In this document: one piece after another, positions 6,832-16,956 of the stretch
How the letters are laid out: every line of letters starts with the position of its first letter
How positions within the stretch are numbered: position 1 is the stretch's first letter
Assembly (NCBI RefSeq): GCF_017086365.1
Contig: NZ_CP070969.1
Location: 4,340,001 to 4,404,000, forward strand
Length of the DNA stretch: 64,000 bases
Direction of reading: 5' to 3'
From: Paenibacillus tianjinensis
GTDB lineage: Bacteria > Bacillota > Bacilli > Paenibacillales > Paenibacillaceae
The notes under the pieces: model-generated
The model's input: the letters and a program-made list of their open reading frames with translations, nothing else
What the model was told of the DNA's origin: nothing
Databases searched by the model: none
Translations under genes and position numbers: made by a program

Positions 6832-8559
6832 TTAGCCTATAGCTGCTTTGCTGGCCTCGGCCAGACCGAGCATTTCCTGTGCGTGATGCAATGTTTTTTC
6901 GGTAATTTCCACGCCGCCCAGCATGCGGGCAAGCTCCATGACTCTGCCTTCTGCTGTGAGGGAATCCACTTCGGTCATTGTGCGCCCGTCCTCGACTTTT
7001 TTGCGGATCAGATATTGATGATCGGCCATACACGCCACTTGCGGCAGATGCGTAATGGAGAACACTTGGCAGGTGGAGGACAGCTTATACAATTTATCGG
7101 CAATGGATTGGGCTGCGCGTCCGCTGACCCCGGTATCCACCTCATCAAAAATCAGTACAGGAATAGCATCCGTCCGGGCAAAAATGCTCTTCATCGCCAG
7201 CATAATCCGTGACAGCTCACCGCCTGAGGCGATCTTGCCGAGCGGTCTAAGCGGCTCCCCCGGATTCGGAGAGATCATAAACTCGGCGCTGTCGATGCCT
7301 TGCCGGGTCAGCCGGTAACGGCGCTCCTGATACTCTACGCCCCGCGGATCCTCCAGGGTATCGAGCTTAACCTGGAGCGATGTCCGCTCCATCTGCAGAT
7401 CCTTGAGCTCGCCCTCAACCTGGGTGGAGAGGTCTGCCGCACATTGACTGCGCGCCTTGCTAAGTGCCCGTGCTGCTTCCATTAAGGTACTGAGCAGTCC
7501 ATCCCGCTTCACGGTCAGCTTCTCGATATATTCATCCTTATTCTCCAGCAGATCCGTTTCCCGGTGAATCTGTTCGTAATAGGCCAGAATCTGCTCGACA
7601 CTGTCCCCATATTTGCGGCGCAGCCCGGTAATCAGATCCAGACGGTTCTCGATCTCCTCCAGCCGGGCCGGATTGAACTCAATATCCTCACGATAGTCCC
7701 GCAGCTGGAAAGCGGCATCCTCCAGCTGATAATAGGATGACTGCAGCTGATCCAATACCGAGCGCAGCCCTTTTTCATCGTAACGGACTGCATCCTCCAG
7801 CCGGGAGATGACATTACCGATGGACTCCAGGCCCTGCCTGTCATACAGCAGCTCGTATGCGCCGGAAACCGAATCCATCATTTTCTCGCTGTGGGATAGT
7901 TTGACCCGTTCTTCGGCAAGTAATTCATCTTCTCCCGGTTTTAATCGCGCTGAAGAAATTTCCTCCAGCTGAAAACGGTACAAATCCAGCATTTGATAGG
8001 CTTTTTGGCTGGATTCCTGAAGTTCCCGCAGTTCCTTTTCCACTTTGGCAAATGCCGAATATTTCTCTTGATAATCGGCTTTGAGCGGTCCGATCACAGC
8101 TTCGCCATACGTATCAAGCAGCCCGAGATGACGCTCTGCCTTAAGCAGATTCTGGTGCTCATGCTGGCCGTGGATATTTACCAGCTGCTCACCGATTTCA
8201 CGCAGCATGCTGAGATTAACCATCTGCCCGTTGACGCGCGAGGTGCTTTTGCCAAGGGAAGTGATTTCCCGGCGGATGACCAGATGCTCTTCACGATGCC
8301 CTCCGATACCCAGACGCTCCAGCGTTTCCCACACCGGATGGCCGGCGGGCAGGCTGAACAGGGCTTCCATCTCTGCCTTTTCGCAGCCGTAGCGGATGGA
8401 ATCCGCGGAACCGCGGCCGCCGGCAATGAGGCCCAGCGCATCGATAATGATCGATTTCCCGGCGCCGGTCTCCCCTGTAAGTACATGAAAACCAGGATAA
8501 AAATGTACATCTACCGCTTCAACAACGGCTAGATTGCGGATCGACAAGGTCTCTAACAC
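6832..8559 (-). CDS. recN: DNA repair ATPase RecN
   Basis: RecN is an SMC-like ATPase that acts early at DNA double-strand breaks. The 575-residue length is normal. Visible are Walker A GETGAGKSIII near residue 35, a coiled-coil middle (about 160-380), the ABC signature ASGGELSRI, Walker B VLIFDEVDTGVSG and the terminal ITHLPQVA segment. It follows argR with a gap of about 60 bases, a classic arrangement in Bacillales. Confidence 0.95.
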   Translation of the reverse strand: MLETLSIRNLAVVEAVDVHFYPGFHVLTGETGAGKSIIIDALGLIAGGRGSADSIRYGCEKAEMEALFSLPAGHPVWETLERLGIGGHREEHLVIRREITSLGKSTSRVNGQMVNLSMLREIGEQLVNIHGQHEHQNLLKAERHLGLLDTYGEAVIGPLKADYQEKYSAFAKVEKELRELQESSQKAYQMLDLYRFQLEEISSARLKPGEDELLAEERVKLSHSEKMMDSVSGAYELLYDRQGLESIGNVISRLEDAVRYDEKGLRSVLDQLQSSYYQLEDAAFQLRDYREDIEFNPARLEEIENRLDLITGLRRKYGDSVEQILAYYEQIHRETDLLENKDEYIEKLTVKRDGLLSTLMEAARALSKARSQCAADLSTQVEGELKDLQMERTSLQVKLDTLEDPRGVEYQERRYRLTRQGIDSAEFMISPNPGEPLRPLGKIASGGELSRIMLAMKSIFARTDAIPVLIFDEVDTGVSGRAAQSIADKLYKLSSTCQVFSITHLPQVACMADHQYLIRKKVEDGRTMTEVDSLTAEGRVMELARMLGGVEITEKTLHHAQEMLGLAEASKAAIG

Positions 8560-8619
8560 GAATACTGCACCTCCGGAAAGATGTTTCCCATGAATGGATT
8601 AAAACTTATTTTATTGTAA

Positions 8620-9069
8620 TCAGGAGATATATCCCATTATTTGCGTAATTACGTTCTTGCTGTCTTCCGGCTGCCGGCAAATAATCAGGATGGTGTCATC
8701 GCCGGAAATAGTGCCCATAATCTGCGGCCAGTCAATATTGTCAATCAGAGCCGCCACCGAGTTTGCCGTTCCCGGAAGACATTTCATTACCACAAGGTTG
8801 CCGGAGTAATCAATTTGGACAAAATTATCCACCAGCACTCGCTTAAGCTTCTGTGTCGGATTATATCGCTGGTCGGTCGGAAGTGAATATTTATATCTCC
8901 CGTCATCCATCGGCACCTTGATCAGCAGCAGCTCCTTGATGTCCCTGGATACGGTCGCCTGGGTAACCTGGAAGCCCGCGTCACGCAGCGCATCCACCAG
9001 CTCATCCTGTGTTTCAATGTCTTTCTGTGTGATGATCTCACGGATCTTGATATGCCTGTGTCCCTTCAT
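8620..9069 (-). CDS. argR: Arginine repressor ArgR/AhrC
   Basis: 149 residues, the normal length. The N-terminal winged helix (about 5-70) includes [20 protein letters not shown] and [11 protein letters not shown]; the C-terminal arginine-binding and hexamerisation domain includes the [14 protein letters not shown] segment. It represses arginine biosynthesis and activates catabolism with arginine as co-repressor. Its place next to recN is conserved and does not imply a role in recN control. Confidence 0.95.
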   Translation of the reverse strand: MKGHRHIKIREIITQKDIETQDELVDALRDAGFQVTQATVSRDIKELLLIKVPMDDGRYKYSLPTDQRYNPTQKLKRVLVDNFVQIDYSGNLVVMKCLPGTANSVAALIDNIDWPQIMGTISGDDTILIICRQPEDSKNVITQIMGYIS

Positions 9070-9098
9070 TATTGCCTCCTGTATTTAAAAGATGAACA

Positions 9099-9569
9099 TT
9101 AATTGGATTCTCCATCATCCCTACCGAGCGAAATCAGATGTATGGCAGATGATACGGTATTGACGTACAGCACGCCGCTGCAGTCAGGGTAAATCAGCAA
9201 ATACGGCAGAAGTGCATCCCGAAGCGCGCTGCCGGTGAATTCCAGCTCTTTACGGGGACGGGATAAAATCACGAGGTAAAAGGAATCCTCTTCTTTGCTG
9301 GCCACATAGTCGATAAACAGCCTGCTGTACATGGAAGATCCGTCAACATTAAAAGCAAGCGGAATTTTCAGTTTGCCGCCAATCACCTCGTACCCTGCCG
9401 CCTCGAGCCACTCAATGGAAGGATGCGGCGTAATCACACTGTTGATCGGCACCCGGTCCTTCAGGAAGGACCGCGGTGAACTCTGCAGCCATATATAGAT
9501 CCGGTAAACCAGAAATATCGCAACCGCCAGTCCAATGAGCACCATAACGGTTTTATCAGAGCTTGCCAA
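9099..9569 (-). CDS. Membrane-anchored protein of unknown function
   Basis: 156 residues: a single N-terminal membrane helix (about 6-26, VMVLIGLAVAIFLVYRIYIW) followed by a soluble alpha/beta domain of about 125 residues that includes ITPHPSIEWLEAAGYEV. TTG 9569 was chosen as start because GAGG lies eight bases upstream; GTG 9578 would overlap that site. It sits between tlyA and argR and is probably co-transcribed with them. No known domain recognised. Confidence 0.6.
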   Translation of the reverse strand: MASSDKTVMVLIGLAVAIFLVYRIYIWLQSSPRSFLKDRVPINSVITPHPSIEWLEAAGYEVIGGKLKIPLAFNVDGSSMYSRLFIDYVASKEEDSFYLVILSRPRKELEFTGSALRDALLPYLLIYPDCSGVLYVNTVSSAIHLISLGRDDGESN

Positions 9570-9650
9570 CACAATCACCTCGGTGATTTATTCGCTTGAG
9601 CAGCGCTGAAATCCTGCTTTTTGGATACTGCCTTCTCCATTCAAGCAAAA

Positions 9651-9678
9651 GAAACTCATCGTTTTTTCGATGAGTTTC
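9651..9678 (-). terminator. Hairpin at the end of tlyA
   Basis: GAAACTCATCG and CGATGAGTTTC form an 11-bp perfect stem with a six-base loop, overlapping the last codons of tlyA. Only four T follow on the minus strand, so termination may be partial, letting transcription continue into the next gene. Confidence 0.5.
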
Positions 9679-10555
9679 CGTTGGTGTTCGCAGTAAAGGT
9701 TGCAGAGGCTTCTTTGATAACGTCATCAGCCAACGCTGCGAAATTGTCAACAGGGCTGAGCTGAGCTGCCGCCGCTTCCGGCTGCGCTTCACCTGCGGCA
9801 GCCTCTGCCTCAGGAAGCAGCTTCCAATGCGCCAGGAACTCGATGTTGCCTTCTCCGCCGGTAATCGGCGAGAATGTCAGCCCCTCCAGCCGGTAACCAA
9901 GCCCTGCAGCCATAGTCAGCACATTCACCAGCACTTCCTTATGAACCGCCGGATCACGCACTACGCCGGATTTGCCAACCTTTTCACGCCCAGCCTCGAA
10001 TTGCGGTTTAATCAGTGCCGCAATATCCGCCGGACGGTTCAGCAGGGCTTTGAGCGGAGGAAGGATAATTTTGAGCGAGATGAAGGATACATCAATGCTC
10101 GCAAAGTCCGGAACCGGCCCCTTCAGGTCTGGTGGCGTCATATAACGGAAATTCGTCCGTTCCATCACGCTGACCCGCTCATCATTGCGCAGGCTCCAGT
10201 CCAGCTGGTTATAACCGACATCAATGGCATAGACATAGCTTGCCCCGTTCTGCAGCGCACAATCAGTAAACCCGCCGGTGGATGCTCCAATATCAAGCAT
10301 AGTCCGACCGTTCAGGCCGATCTCAAACTTTCGGAGCGCCTTCTCCAGCTTAAGGCCGCCGCGGCTGACATAAGGATGCACGGCGCCTTTCACTTTCAGG
10401 GTGGAGCTGCGTGGTACCTTCATCCCGGGTTTCTCGATCCGTTCTTCATCCGCCAGAACAAGACCGGCCATAATCGCAGCCTTGGCCTTTTCCCGGCTCT
10501 CATAAAAGCCTTGCTCTACTAACAATACATCTATCCGTTCTTTAGGGTGTTCCAT
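9656..10555 (-). CDS. tlyA: TlyA/YqxC-type rRNA 2'-O-methyltransferase
   Basis: Homologues of the Mycobacterium enzyme methylate ribose in 16S and 23S rRNA. The protein has an N-terminal S4 RNA-binding domain (about 5-65, RIDVLLVEQGFYESREKAKA) and an FtsJ-like methyltransferase domain. The SAM loop is MLDIGASTGGFTD near residue 90, then DVSFISL and ALIKPQFEAGR. About 50 extra residues at the C-terminus are Ala-rich and probably disordered. The start at 10555 has GGGAGA six bases before it. It is downstream of dxs, the usual order. Confidence 0.9.
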   Translation of the reverse strand: MEHPKERIDVLLVEQGFYESREKAKAAIMAGLVLADEERIEKPGMKVPRSSTLKVKGAVHPYVSRGGLKLEKALRKFEIGLNGRTMLDIGASTGGFTDCALQNGASYVYAIDVGYNQLDWSLRNDERVSVMERTNFRYMTPPDLKGPVPDFASIDVSFISLKIILPPLKALLNRPADIAALIKPQFEAGREKVGKSGVVRDPAVHKEVLVNVLTMAAGLGYRLEGLTFSPITGGEGNIEFLAHWKLLPEAEAAAGEAQPEAAAAQLSPVDNFAALADDVIKEASATFTANTNGNSSKKR

Positions 10556-10602
10556 GTTCATCTCCCGATCATTCTTGGGCTAACGAGATTCTCTTCTGGC
10601 TT

Positions 10603-12507
10603 TTAAGAAGTAGAAGTCGTCTTGTAGGTATATTTACTGAGCGCCTTCATCGCTTTGATACGTGCACACAGCGCTTCAACGGTAAGTCCGGTCTGCTGGC
10701 GCTGCTCCTTGACGGAACCGTGCTCGATAAAAATATCCGGAACGCCCATCAAATGGACACGGGCATCATATATTTCTTGTTCCGAAAAGAATTCCAGCAC
10801 TGCGCTGCCAAGGCTTCCTGCCTGACTTGCTTCCTCCATCACTACCATGGAGGTTCCGGCATGGGCCAGTTCCAGCAGCATGGTATTGTCGAGCGGTTTC
10901 AGGAAACGTGCATTCACTACACCCACCTGAATGCCTTCTCGCTTAAGCACCTCTGCTGCTTCTTCCGCCACCTGAACCATCGGGCCGCAGGCCAGCACCG
11001 CATAATCGTCACCAGGCCGCAGCCGCTCCCATGAACCGATCGGCAGAACGCGCAGTTCGGGATCCAGTGCCACACCGGTTCCGTCAATACGGGGATACCG
11101 GTAGGCAATCGGCCCGTCGTTATATTCCAGCGCCGTCTTCATCATATGGCGAAGCTCGTTCTCATCCTTCGGCATCATCATGACCATATTCGGAATATGA
11201 CGCATAAAGGCAATATCGTATACCCCTTGATGGGTCTCGCCGTCAGCACCGACAAAGCCTGCCCGGTCAATCGCGAACATGACATTGGCGTTATGGCGGC
11301 AAATGTCATGGACGATCTGATCGTAGGCCCGCTGCATAAAGGTGGAGTAGACGGCGTACACCGGCTTCATCCCCTCCATGGCGAGTGCTGCGCAGAGCGT
11401 CGCGGCATGCTGCTCGGCAATACCGACATCGATCATCCGGTCAGGGAATTCCTTGGCAAACGGAAACAGTCCTGATCCGCCCGGCATTGCCGGAGTCACA
11501 GCAATCAGCCGCTGGTCCTCATGGCCCAGTTCAATCAGCGTCTGGCCGAACACTTCCGTGTACATCGGATTGCCGACAGCCTTAAGGGACTGGCCGGACT
11601 CGATTTTGTAAGGAGAAATCGCATGTGATTTGTAGAAATCGGTTTCAGCCGGTTTGTACCCTTTGCCCTTGGTAGTGAGCACATGCACCAGAACAGGTCC
11701 TGATACATTGTCCGCCTGATGGAAGGTTTCGATCATTTTCTCAATATCATGGCCGTCCACCGGACCCAGGTAAGTGAAGCCCAGTTCTTCAAAGAGTACA
11801 CCCGGAACCATCATATATTTAAGGCTGTCTTTCAGCTTCTCAGCAGTCTTGGCCAGCTTCCCGCCAATTGCCGGAATTCTTCTCAGCAGTCCTTCAACCT
11901 CATCTTTCGCACGCAGATAATGACGGTCCGAACGGATTTTGCTCAAATAATTGTGCATTGCCCCTACATTAGGAGCGATGGACATTTCATTATCATTCAG
12001 AATAACCATCAGCTTGCGGCGTTCATGGCCAATATGATTCAATGCTTCAAAGGCCATCCCGCCGGTCAGGGCACCATCGCCGATTACAGCGATAACTTTG
12101 TTATCCTCGCCCTTAAGGTCACGTGCCATCGCCATACCCATGGCTGCAGACAAGGAGGTGCTGCTGTGTCCGGCTTCCCAGACATCATGCTCGCTCTCCG
12201 AACGTTTCACAAAACCGCAAAGTCCGTCTTTCTTGCGAAGCGTGTCAAAGCGGTCCTGGCGGCCGGTCAGGATTTTGTGGACATAAGCCTGGTGTCCTAC
12301 GTCATATATCATTTTGTCCCGGGGACTGTCATAGCAGTAATGCAGGGCCAGTGTTAGCTCCACTACCCCCAGGTTGGATCCGAGGTGCCCGCCGGTTACA
12401 GTAAGCTTCTCAATCAGAAACCTACGGATCTCCTCTGCCAGAGTGTCCAGCTCAGGCACCGACAATGTTTTCAGTTGCTCCGGATCATTTATATTTGGAA
12501 GCAGCAC
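10603..12507 (-). CDS. dxs: 1-deoxy-D-xylulose-5-phosphate synthase
   Basis: DXS condenses pyruvate and glyceraldehyde-3-phosphate, the entry step of the MEP isoprenoid pathway, with thiamine diphosphate. From GTG 12507 the protein has 634 residues, the normal length. Visible are [14 protein letters not shown] near the N-terminus, the thiamine-binding [15 protein letters not shown], the second domain with [14 protein letters not shown], and the transketolase C-terminal domain. GTG 12507 is preceded by GGGGAAG; an upstream in-frame extension to 12561 looks non-coding. It is adjacent to ispA, which acts later in the pathway. Confidence 0.95.
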   Translation of the reverse strand: MLLPNINDPEQLKTLSVPELDTLAEEIRRFLIEKLTVTGGHLGSNLGVVELTLALHYCYDSPRDKMIYDVGHQAYVHKILTGRQDRFDTLRKKDGLCGFVKRSESEHDVWEAGHSSTSLSAAMGMAMARDLKGEDNKVIAVIGDGALTGGMAFEALNHIGHERRKLMVILNDNEMSIAPNVGAMHNYLSKIRSDRHYLRAKDEVEGLLRRIPAIGGKLAKTAEKLKDSLKYMMVPGVLFEELGFTYLGPVDGHDIEKMIETFHQADNVSGPVLVHVLTTKGKGYKPAETDFYKSHAISPYKIESGQSLKAVGNPMYTEVFGQTLIELGHEDQRLIAVTPAMPGGSGLFPFAKEFPDRMIDVGIAEQHAATLCAALAMEGMKPVYAVYSTFMQRAYDQIVHDICRHNANVMFAIDRAGFVGADGETHQGVYDIAFMRHIPNMVMMMPKDENELRHMMKTALEYNDGPIAYRYPRIDGTGVALDPELRVLPIGSWERLRPGDDYAVLACGPMVQVAEEAAEVLKREGIQVGVVNARFLKPLDNTMLLELAHAGTSMVVMEEASQAGSLGSAVLEFFSEQEIYDARVHLMGVPDIFIEHGSVKEQRQQTGLTVEALCARIKAMKALSKYTYKTTSTS

Positions 12508-12565
12508 GAGTCTTCCCCGCTTTCCTAGATGTTGTAAAATATAAACCCCATTATAACACAAACGA

Positions 12566-12590
12566 AACGGCTGTCGAAATACAGCCGCTT
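12566..12590 (-). terminator. Weak hairpin between ispA and dxs
   Basis: CGGCTGT pairs with ACAGCCG over a six-base loop; the minus-strand tail TTTCGTTTG is a poor U tract. It may be an attenuator or a processing site rather than a full terminator. Confidence 0.35.
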
Positions 12591-12601
12591 CCGAATTTTC
12601 C

Positions 12602-13546
12602 CTAATGATCTCTGGACATTAGATATGAGGCAATTTCCAGCAGGCGCGAATTGTCCGGAAAACCGCCTTCAAGCACCGCGCTGCGGGCTGCTTCCGTCAA
12701 CCGCTTCACCTCAGCCTGCGAGGCTTCCAGCCCGATAAAATACGGGTAGGTCACCTTCTGCTGCTTGATGTCGCTGCCTGTCTTCTTGCCAAGCTTGCCT
12801 TCATCTCCAACCAGATCAAGAATATCGTCCTGCACCTGGAAGGCCAGGCCAATCTGTGTGCCGAATTCGCGCAGCGCTTCCAGCTGTCCGGCATCTGCTC
12901 CGGCAATCCTGCCGCCGGCAAGCAGTGAGAATACGATCAGATCCCCAGTCTTGTGACGGTGGATATATTGCAGCTGCTCTAAATCGGTAAGCCCCTGCTC
13001 ACCCTCCATATCGGCCACCTGCCCGCCTACCATGCCGCGCGGACCGGCCATTTCCGCCAGATCCTCTACGATGGAGAGCGCCTGCTCTGCAGGGATTCCG
13101 TGCCGGCGGGAAGCCTGCACCACACTATAAAAGGCATGTGTCAGCAGTGCATCTCCGGCCAGGATGGCGGTAGCTTCGCCGAATACCTTATGATTGGTAA
13201 GCTTGCCCCGCCGGTAATCATCATTATCCATAGCCGGCAGATCATCATGAATCAGCGAGTAGGTATGTACCATCTCAATCGCTGCTGCCACCGGCAAGGC
13301 GGCCTCCCGGCTGCCTCCGAGTGCTTCACAGGCAGCGATAACCAGCAGCGGGCGAAGTCGCTTGCCTCCGGCCTGCAGGGAATAATCCATCGCTTCTTTT
13401 AAGTGGACAGGCACATTCCAGTCCGCCGGAAGCGTTGTCTCCAGTTCCTGCATGACAGCCACGCAGACCCCGGTGATATAATCCGGAAGCGTCTGGCGTA
13501 CGCCTTCTTCAGCATTCATCTCCAGATTATGCTCAGACTGGCTCAT
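12602..13546 (-). CDS. ispA: Geranyl/farnesyl diphosphate synthase
   Basis: The all-helical prenyl transferase builds C15 farnesyl diphosphate from IPP and DMAPP. Both aspartate-rich motifs are present: [10 protein letters not shown] (first) and [10 protein letters not shown] (second), as are the GGKRLRPLL substrate segment and [23 protein letters not shown] 13546, with AAGGGGA before it, overlaps the end of xseB by 14 bases and gives 314 residues; the upstream extension in this frame belongs to xseB. Product length is inferred from family resemblance only. Confidence 0.93.
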   Translation of the reverse strand: MSQSEHNLEMNAEEGVRQTLPDYITGVCVAVMQELETTLPADWNVPVHLKEAMDYSLQAGGKRLRPLLVIAACEALGGSREAALPVAAAIEMVHTYSLIHDDLPAMDNDDYRRGKLTNHKVFGEATAILAGDALLTHAFYSVVQASRRHGIPAEQALSIVEDLAEMAGPRGMVGGQVADMEGEQGLTDLEQLQYIHRHKTGDLIVFSLLAGGRIAGADAGQLEALREFGTQIGLAFQVQDDILDLVGDEGKLGKKTGSDIKQQKVTYPYFIGLEASQAEVKRLTEAARSAVLEGGFPDNSRLLEIASYLMSRDH

Positions 13547-13790
13547 CGCTGTCCCCTTCCAGCCGCGCGCCGAAAGGCTTCTTGCGCAGTTCCCCATCCA
13601 TCTCTGTGATCATTTCAATCTTACGTTCTACCTGCTCCAGCTTATTGCCGCAGAGCTGCGACAGCTTCATTCCCTGCTGAAACAAGTCGATGGCCTTCTC
13701 CAGGGGAACGTCGCCGTGCTCAAGCTCACGTACGATTTCCTCCAGCCGCCCCATTGCACCTTCAAAATCAAGCTCCGCTTCCTTCGTCAT
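13533..13790 (-). CDS. xseB: Exodeoxyribonuclease VII small subunit
   Basis: 85 residues with the conserved helical pair FEGAMGRLEEIVRELEHGDV and LEKAIDLFQQGMKL that binds the large subunit. ATG 13790 was preferred over 13802 because GGAGG directly abuts the latter. It overlaps xseA upstream and ispA downstream, so the three are translationally coupled. Confidence 0.93.
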   Translation of the reverse strand: MTKEAELDFEGAMGRLEEIVRELEHGDVPLEKAIDLFQQGMKLSQLCGNKLEQVERKIEMITEMDGELRKKPFGARLEGDSDEPV

Positions 13791-15147
13791 CGTCTTTGCC
13801 ATCCTCCTTCATTCCCCAGACCTGGCAGCTTAGCTGTCCGTCATTCAGCTTTATGTTGACCACATCGCCGAGCTCTACTTCCTTCAGCGATTTGATTAAA
13901 TGCTCTTCCTTCTCGTCGTACACGAGGCTGTAGCCCCGCGACATCACCTTCAGCGGGCTGAGCGCATCCAGATGGCGCAGCTCGGCCACATAGCGCGAGC
14001 GCTTGTCCTGCAGGCGCGCCTGCATCGCACCCGCCAGTTGGCGGGTGATGCCCTCCGTGCGCTGCCGGGCCGCATTGACACTTGCCTGCGGGTGGAACCG
14101 CTGCAGGCTGTGTCTCAGCACCGCCTGGCGCTCCTGCGCCCGGCGGTGCCGGCTCTCGGCTGCGCGGCTCAGCGCCATGCGCAGCATGTCCAGCCGCTGC
14201 GCGTGCTGGGCCAGCTGGCGGCGCGGGCCGACCAGCGCCAGCGAGCGCTGCAGCGAGGCCAGGCGCTCGCCGCCGCGCTGGGAGCGGCGCAGCAGACCCT
14301 GGCGCAGCCGCTGCTCAGCTGTGCGCAGCTGCGCAGCAAGCTCGGCGGCATGCGGCACAGCCAGCTCCGCCGCCGCCGTAGGGGTTGCCGCCCGGAGATC
14401 GGCGGCGAAATCGGCGATCGTGAAGTCGGTCTCATGACCGACGGCCGAGATCACCGGAATCACTGAGCCGGCAATCGCCCGCGCGACGGCTTCTTCATTG
14501 AAGGCCCACAGCTCCTCCAGCGAACCGCCGCCGCGGCCGACAATCAGCACGTCGGCCTCGCCCATGGCGTTAAGATTCTGAATCGCCTTCACAATAGAGG
14601 GGCCGGCCCCTTTGCCTTGCACCAGCACGGGATAGAGCACAACCGCCACCTGCGGAAAGCGCCTCTGCAGGGTAATAATAATATCCCTTACAGCCGCACC
14701 TGTCGGCGACGTTACGACTCCAACAACGCGCGGGAAGCGCGGCAGGGGGCGCTTGCGCTCAGAAGCGAACAGCCCTTCCTGCTCCAGCTTACGCTTGAGC
14801 TGCTCGTAGGCCATATACAGGCTGCCGATTCCGTCAGGCTGCATATGGGTTGCATAGAACTGATACTGCCCGTCCCGTTCATATACTGTCACATTGCCTC
14901 TGGCGATAACCTTGGTCCCTTCCTTGGGAACAAAGGGCAGCCGCTGGTTATGCGAGGCGAACATAATCGCTTTGATCCGGCTGCTCTCATCCTTCAGCGT
15001 AAAATACATATGGCCGCTGCCATGATGGGTGAAATTGGAGATTTCACCGCGGATCCATACATCCGAGAGCAAAACATCCGAATCCAGCTTCATGCGGATA
15101 TATTTGTTAAGATCCTTGATGGATAAGACTTGCCGTTCTGCCGCCAT
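13768..15147 (-). CDS. xseA: Exodeoxyribonuclease VII large subunit
   Basis: Catalytic subunit of the single-strand-specific exonuclease VII. 459 residues: N-terminal OB fold (about 5-110, LSIKDLNKYIRMKLD, VWIRGEISNFTHH), the catalytic core with GVVTSPTGAAVRDII, LIVGRGGGSLEELWAFN and ISAVGHETDFTIADF, then a long coiled-coil (about 270-400) and a terminal beta segment MSRGYSLVYDEKE. The coiled-coil part is much more GC-rich than the rest and is dominated by Ala, Arg, Leu and Gln, which creates long spurious frames on the other strand. Confidence 0.95.
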   Translation of the reverse strand: MAAERQVLSIKDLNKYIRMKLDSDVLLSDVWIRGEISNFTHHGSGHMYFTLKDESSRIKAIMFASHNQRLPFVPKEGTKVIARGNVTVYERDGQYQFYATHMQPDGIGSLYMAYEQLKRKLEQEGLFASERKRPLPRFPRVVGVVTSPTGAAVRDIIITLQRRFPQVAVVLYPVLVQGKGAGPSIVKAIQNLNAMGEADVLIVGRGGGSLEELWAFNEEAVARAIAGSVIPVISAVGHETDFTIADFAADLRAATPTAAAELAVPHAAELAAQLRTAEQRLRQGLLRRSQRGGERLASLQRSLALVGPRRQLAQHAQRLDMLRMALSRAAESRHRRAQERQAVLRHSLQRFHPQASVNAARQRTEGITRQLAGAMQARLQDKRSRYVAELRHLDALSPLKVMSRGYSLVYDEKEEHLIKSLKEVELGDVVNIKLNDGQLSCQVWGMKEDGKDDDEGSGA

Positions 15148-15156
15148 AAGCAGTGC

Positions 15157-16014
15157 CTATTCCAGGCCGCGGCGGCGTTTGGCCGCAATCAGCGTATTGC
15201 TCATCAGCATGGTTATGGTCATCGGGCCTACGCCGCCGGGTACAGGTGTGATGTATCCAGCAACCTCCCGCGCGCTTTCATAGTCCACGTCACCGGCAAG
15301 CTTGCCATTATCCAGCCGGTTCATGCCGACGTCAATGACTACAGCCCCCGGCTTCACATAAGAGCCGTCGATGAAATTGGCCCGGCCGATAGCTACTACC
15401 AAAATATCTGCCTGGCGGCAGATTTCCGCCATATTAGCCGTGCGGGAGTGACACATCGTTACAGTGGCATTCTCGCGCTGCAGCAGCAGGGAGACCGGCT
15501 TGCCGACGATGTTGCTGCGGCCGATTACGACGGCATGCTTGCCGGAAATTCCGGTTCCTGTCCGCTTGATCAGTTCGATACAACCGGCAGGTGTACAAGG
15601 CAGCAGGCTGTCATCCCCGATCACCAGATTGCCCACATTGATCGGATGGAAGCCGTCCACGTCCTTCTCTACAGCAATGGCGTCAATAACCGCCTTCTCC
15701 TCGATATGCTTAGGAAGCGGCAGCTGGACAAGAATACCGTCGATATCATTACGGCTGTTCAGCTCTGCCACGAGGGCAAGCAGCTCTTCCTGGGTTGTCG
15801 CTGCATCGAGTCTGTGCACTTCCGAGTGGAAGCCAAGCTCGGTGCTGGATTTCTCCTTATTGCGGACATAGACCTGAGAAGCCGGATCTTCACCGACAAG
15901 CACGACAGCAAGACCGGGCTTCACGCCGCGTTCGGCCAGTTGTTTAACCTGCTGGGCAATGTCAATACGAATTTCGTCTGATACCTGTTTACCGCTGATG
16001 ATTGCTGCTGTCAT
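15157..16014 (-). CDS. folD: Methylenetetrahydrofolate dehydrogenase/cyclohydrolase FolD
   Basis: Bifunctional one-carbon enzyme that interconverts methylene-, methenyl- and formyl-tetrahydrofolate with NADP. 285 residues, normal length. The catalytic region [23 protein letters not shown], the Rossmann motif [17 protein letters not shown] and the C-terminal [15 protein letters not shown] signature are all present. It is ten bases from xseA, in one operon with nusB upstream. Confidence 0.95.
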   Translation of the reverse strand: MTAAIISGKQVSDEIRIDIAQQVKQLAERGVKPGLAVVLVGEDPASQVYVRNKEKSSTELGFHSEVHRLDAATTQEELLALVAELNSRNDIDGILVQLPLPKHIEEKAVIDAIAVEKDVDGFHPINVGNLVIGDDSLLPCTPAGCIELIKRTGTGISGKHAVVIGRSNIVGKPVSLLLQRENATVTMCHSRTANMAEICRQADILVVAIGRANFIDGSYVKPGAVVIDVGMNRLDNGKLAGDVDYESAREVAGYITPVPGGVGPMTITMLMSNTLIAAKRRRGLE

Positions 16015-16089
16015 GTAAGTCTCTCCCCTTTTATCTACTGTAGATGGATGCTGGAACGTTAATGAATAGTTAATGTCTTATCGTGCGGT

Positions 16090-16539
16090 TTACAGATCGC
16101 CTTTCAGCGTGTCAACCTCTTGAATCATTTTCCCCAGTACACCGTTCACGAATTTGCCGGAGTCTTCCGTGCCGAAATGCTTGGCTAGATCAATCGCTTC
16201 ATTCACGGCAACCTTAGCCGGCACATCATCTGCAAAGACCATTTCAAAAGTTGCCAGACGCAGAATTTGGCGATCAACGCGTGACAGGCGGCTCATCTGC
16301 CAGCCCTTCAAATAATGCTCCAGCATGTCGTCAATGGCGACCTTATGCTCCCACACGCCATTCACATGCTGCACAACATAAGTCTTCAACTCAATCTCAT
16401 CCGTAATTACATGTTCCGTCTCATTCTCATCTGCAGCCTCGGCAATCAGCATCTCTACTGCTTCCGCGCTGTCTACATCGTTCATTTCCATCTGGTACAG
16501 GCTCTGGACAATAATCTCTCTTGCTAAACGTCTCTTCAT
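16090..16539 (-). CDS. nusB: Transcription antitermination factor NusB
   Basis: 149-residue all-helical RNA-binding protein that, with S10, joins the rRNA antitermination complex. Starts MKRRLAREIIVQSLYQMEMN; the C-terminal half has the conserved DRQILRLATFEMVF, VAVNEAIDLAKHFG and FVNGVLGKM segments. SD AGGAGGAACAC precedes ATG 16539. The gap of over 400 bases upstream makes it the likely first gene of the nusB-folD-xseAB-ispA-dxs run. Confidence 0.95.
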   Translation of the reverse strand: MKRRLAREIIVQSLYQMEMNDVDSAEAVEMLIAEAADENETEHVITDEIELKTYVVQHVNGVWEHKVAIDDMLEHYLKGWQMSRLSRVDRQILRLATFEMVFADDVPAKVAVNEAIDLAKHFGTEDSGKFVNGVLGKMIQEVDTLKGDL

Positions 16540-16956
16540 GTGTTCCTCCTACAATCTTATCTCGCATACTTTTATATTGGTATTCCATTGTTTTTTGCTG
16601 TTTATAAAATAAATAATTGTATTTCATGCAGCTATTTTGAGCTAATATCAGCAAATTCTATCCCTAATTGTATTTCGTACAATTAAAAATCAGAAAAAGG
16701 GTTATTTCTGAGTTCGTTCCTGGATTTAATTGTACGAAATACAGTTAAACCAACTGTGAGATGTCTTAACAGCTTTTAGTTGCACGATCTACAATTACAC
16801 TACTCTCTTCGTAACTTTTCTTCACAACAAGACATGGTTTTCTAGCTCAGAAAACAGATAGATTCTTATCATCAAAAAAACCGCACAGCCTTTCTTCCTG
16901 CAAGCCAGGCAACTCAAGTGACGGGTTCCATGCTCCGGGAGAAAGACTATCGCGGT
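16540..16956. other. Intergenic region with AT-rich repeat units
   Basis: 417 bases without a gene, holding the nusB promoter region. From 16612 to 16797 there are degenerate inverted units: TGTATTTCATGCAGCTATTTT, AATTGTATTTCGTACAATTA, TTAATTGTACGAAATACAGT and TTGCACGATCTACAATTAC. Similar units recur at 40051-40246. Outside these I see nothing certain. Confidence 0.6.
16612..16797. repeat. Dispersed intergenic repeat, copy 1
   Basis: Units around the motif GTATTTCGTACAATTAAAA occur in both orientations. The piece TACAATTAAAA..CAGAAA..GTTATTTCT (16677-16709) matches 40069-40100 and GCAGCTATTTT (16628-16638) matches 40122-40132. A third piece, TTAATTGTACGAAATACAGTTA (16726-16747), resembles 40219-40240. 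Confidence 0.5.

Noticed and set aside
13900..14466. Overlapping frames on the plus strand within xseA
   Set aside because: They follow from the GC-rich coiled-coil region; none has a recognisable domain or SD.
16880..16920. Possible terminator after the DUF2273 gene
   Set aside because: There is a T run on the minus strand, but no stable stem could be drawn before it.
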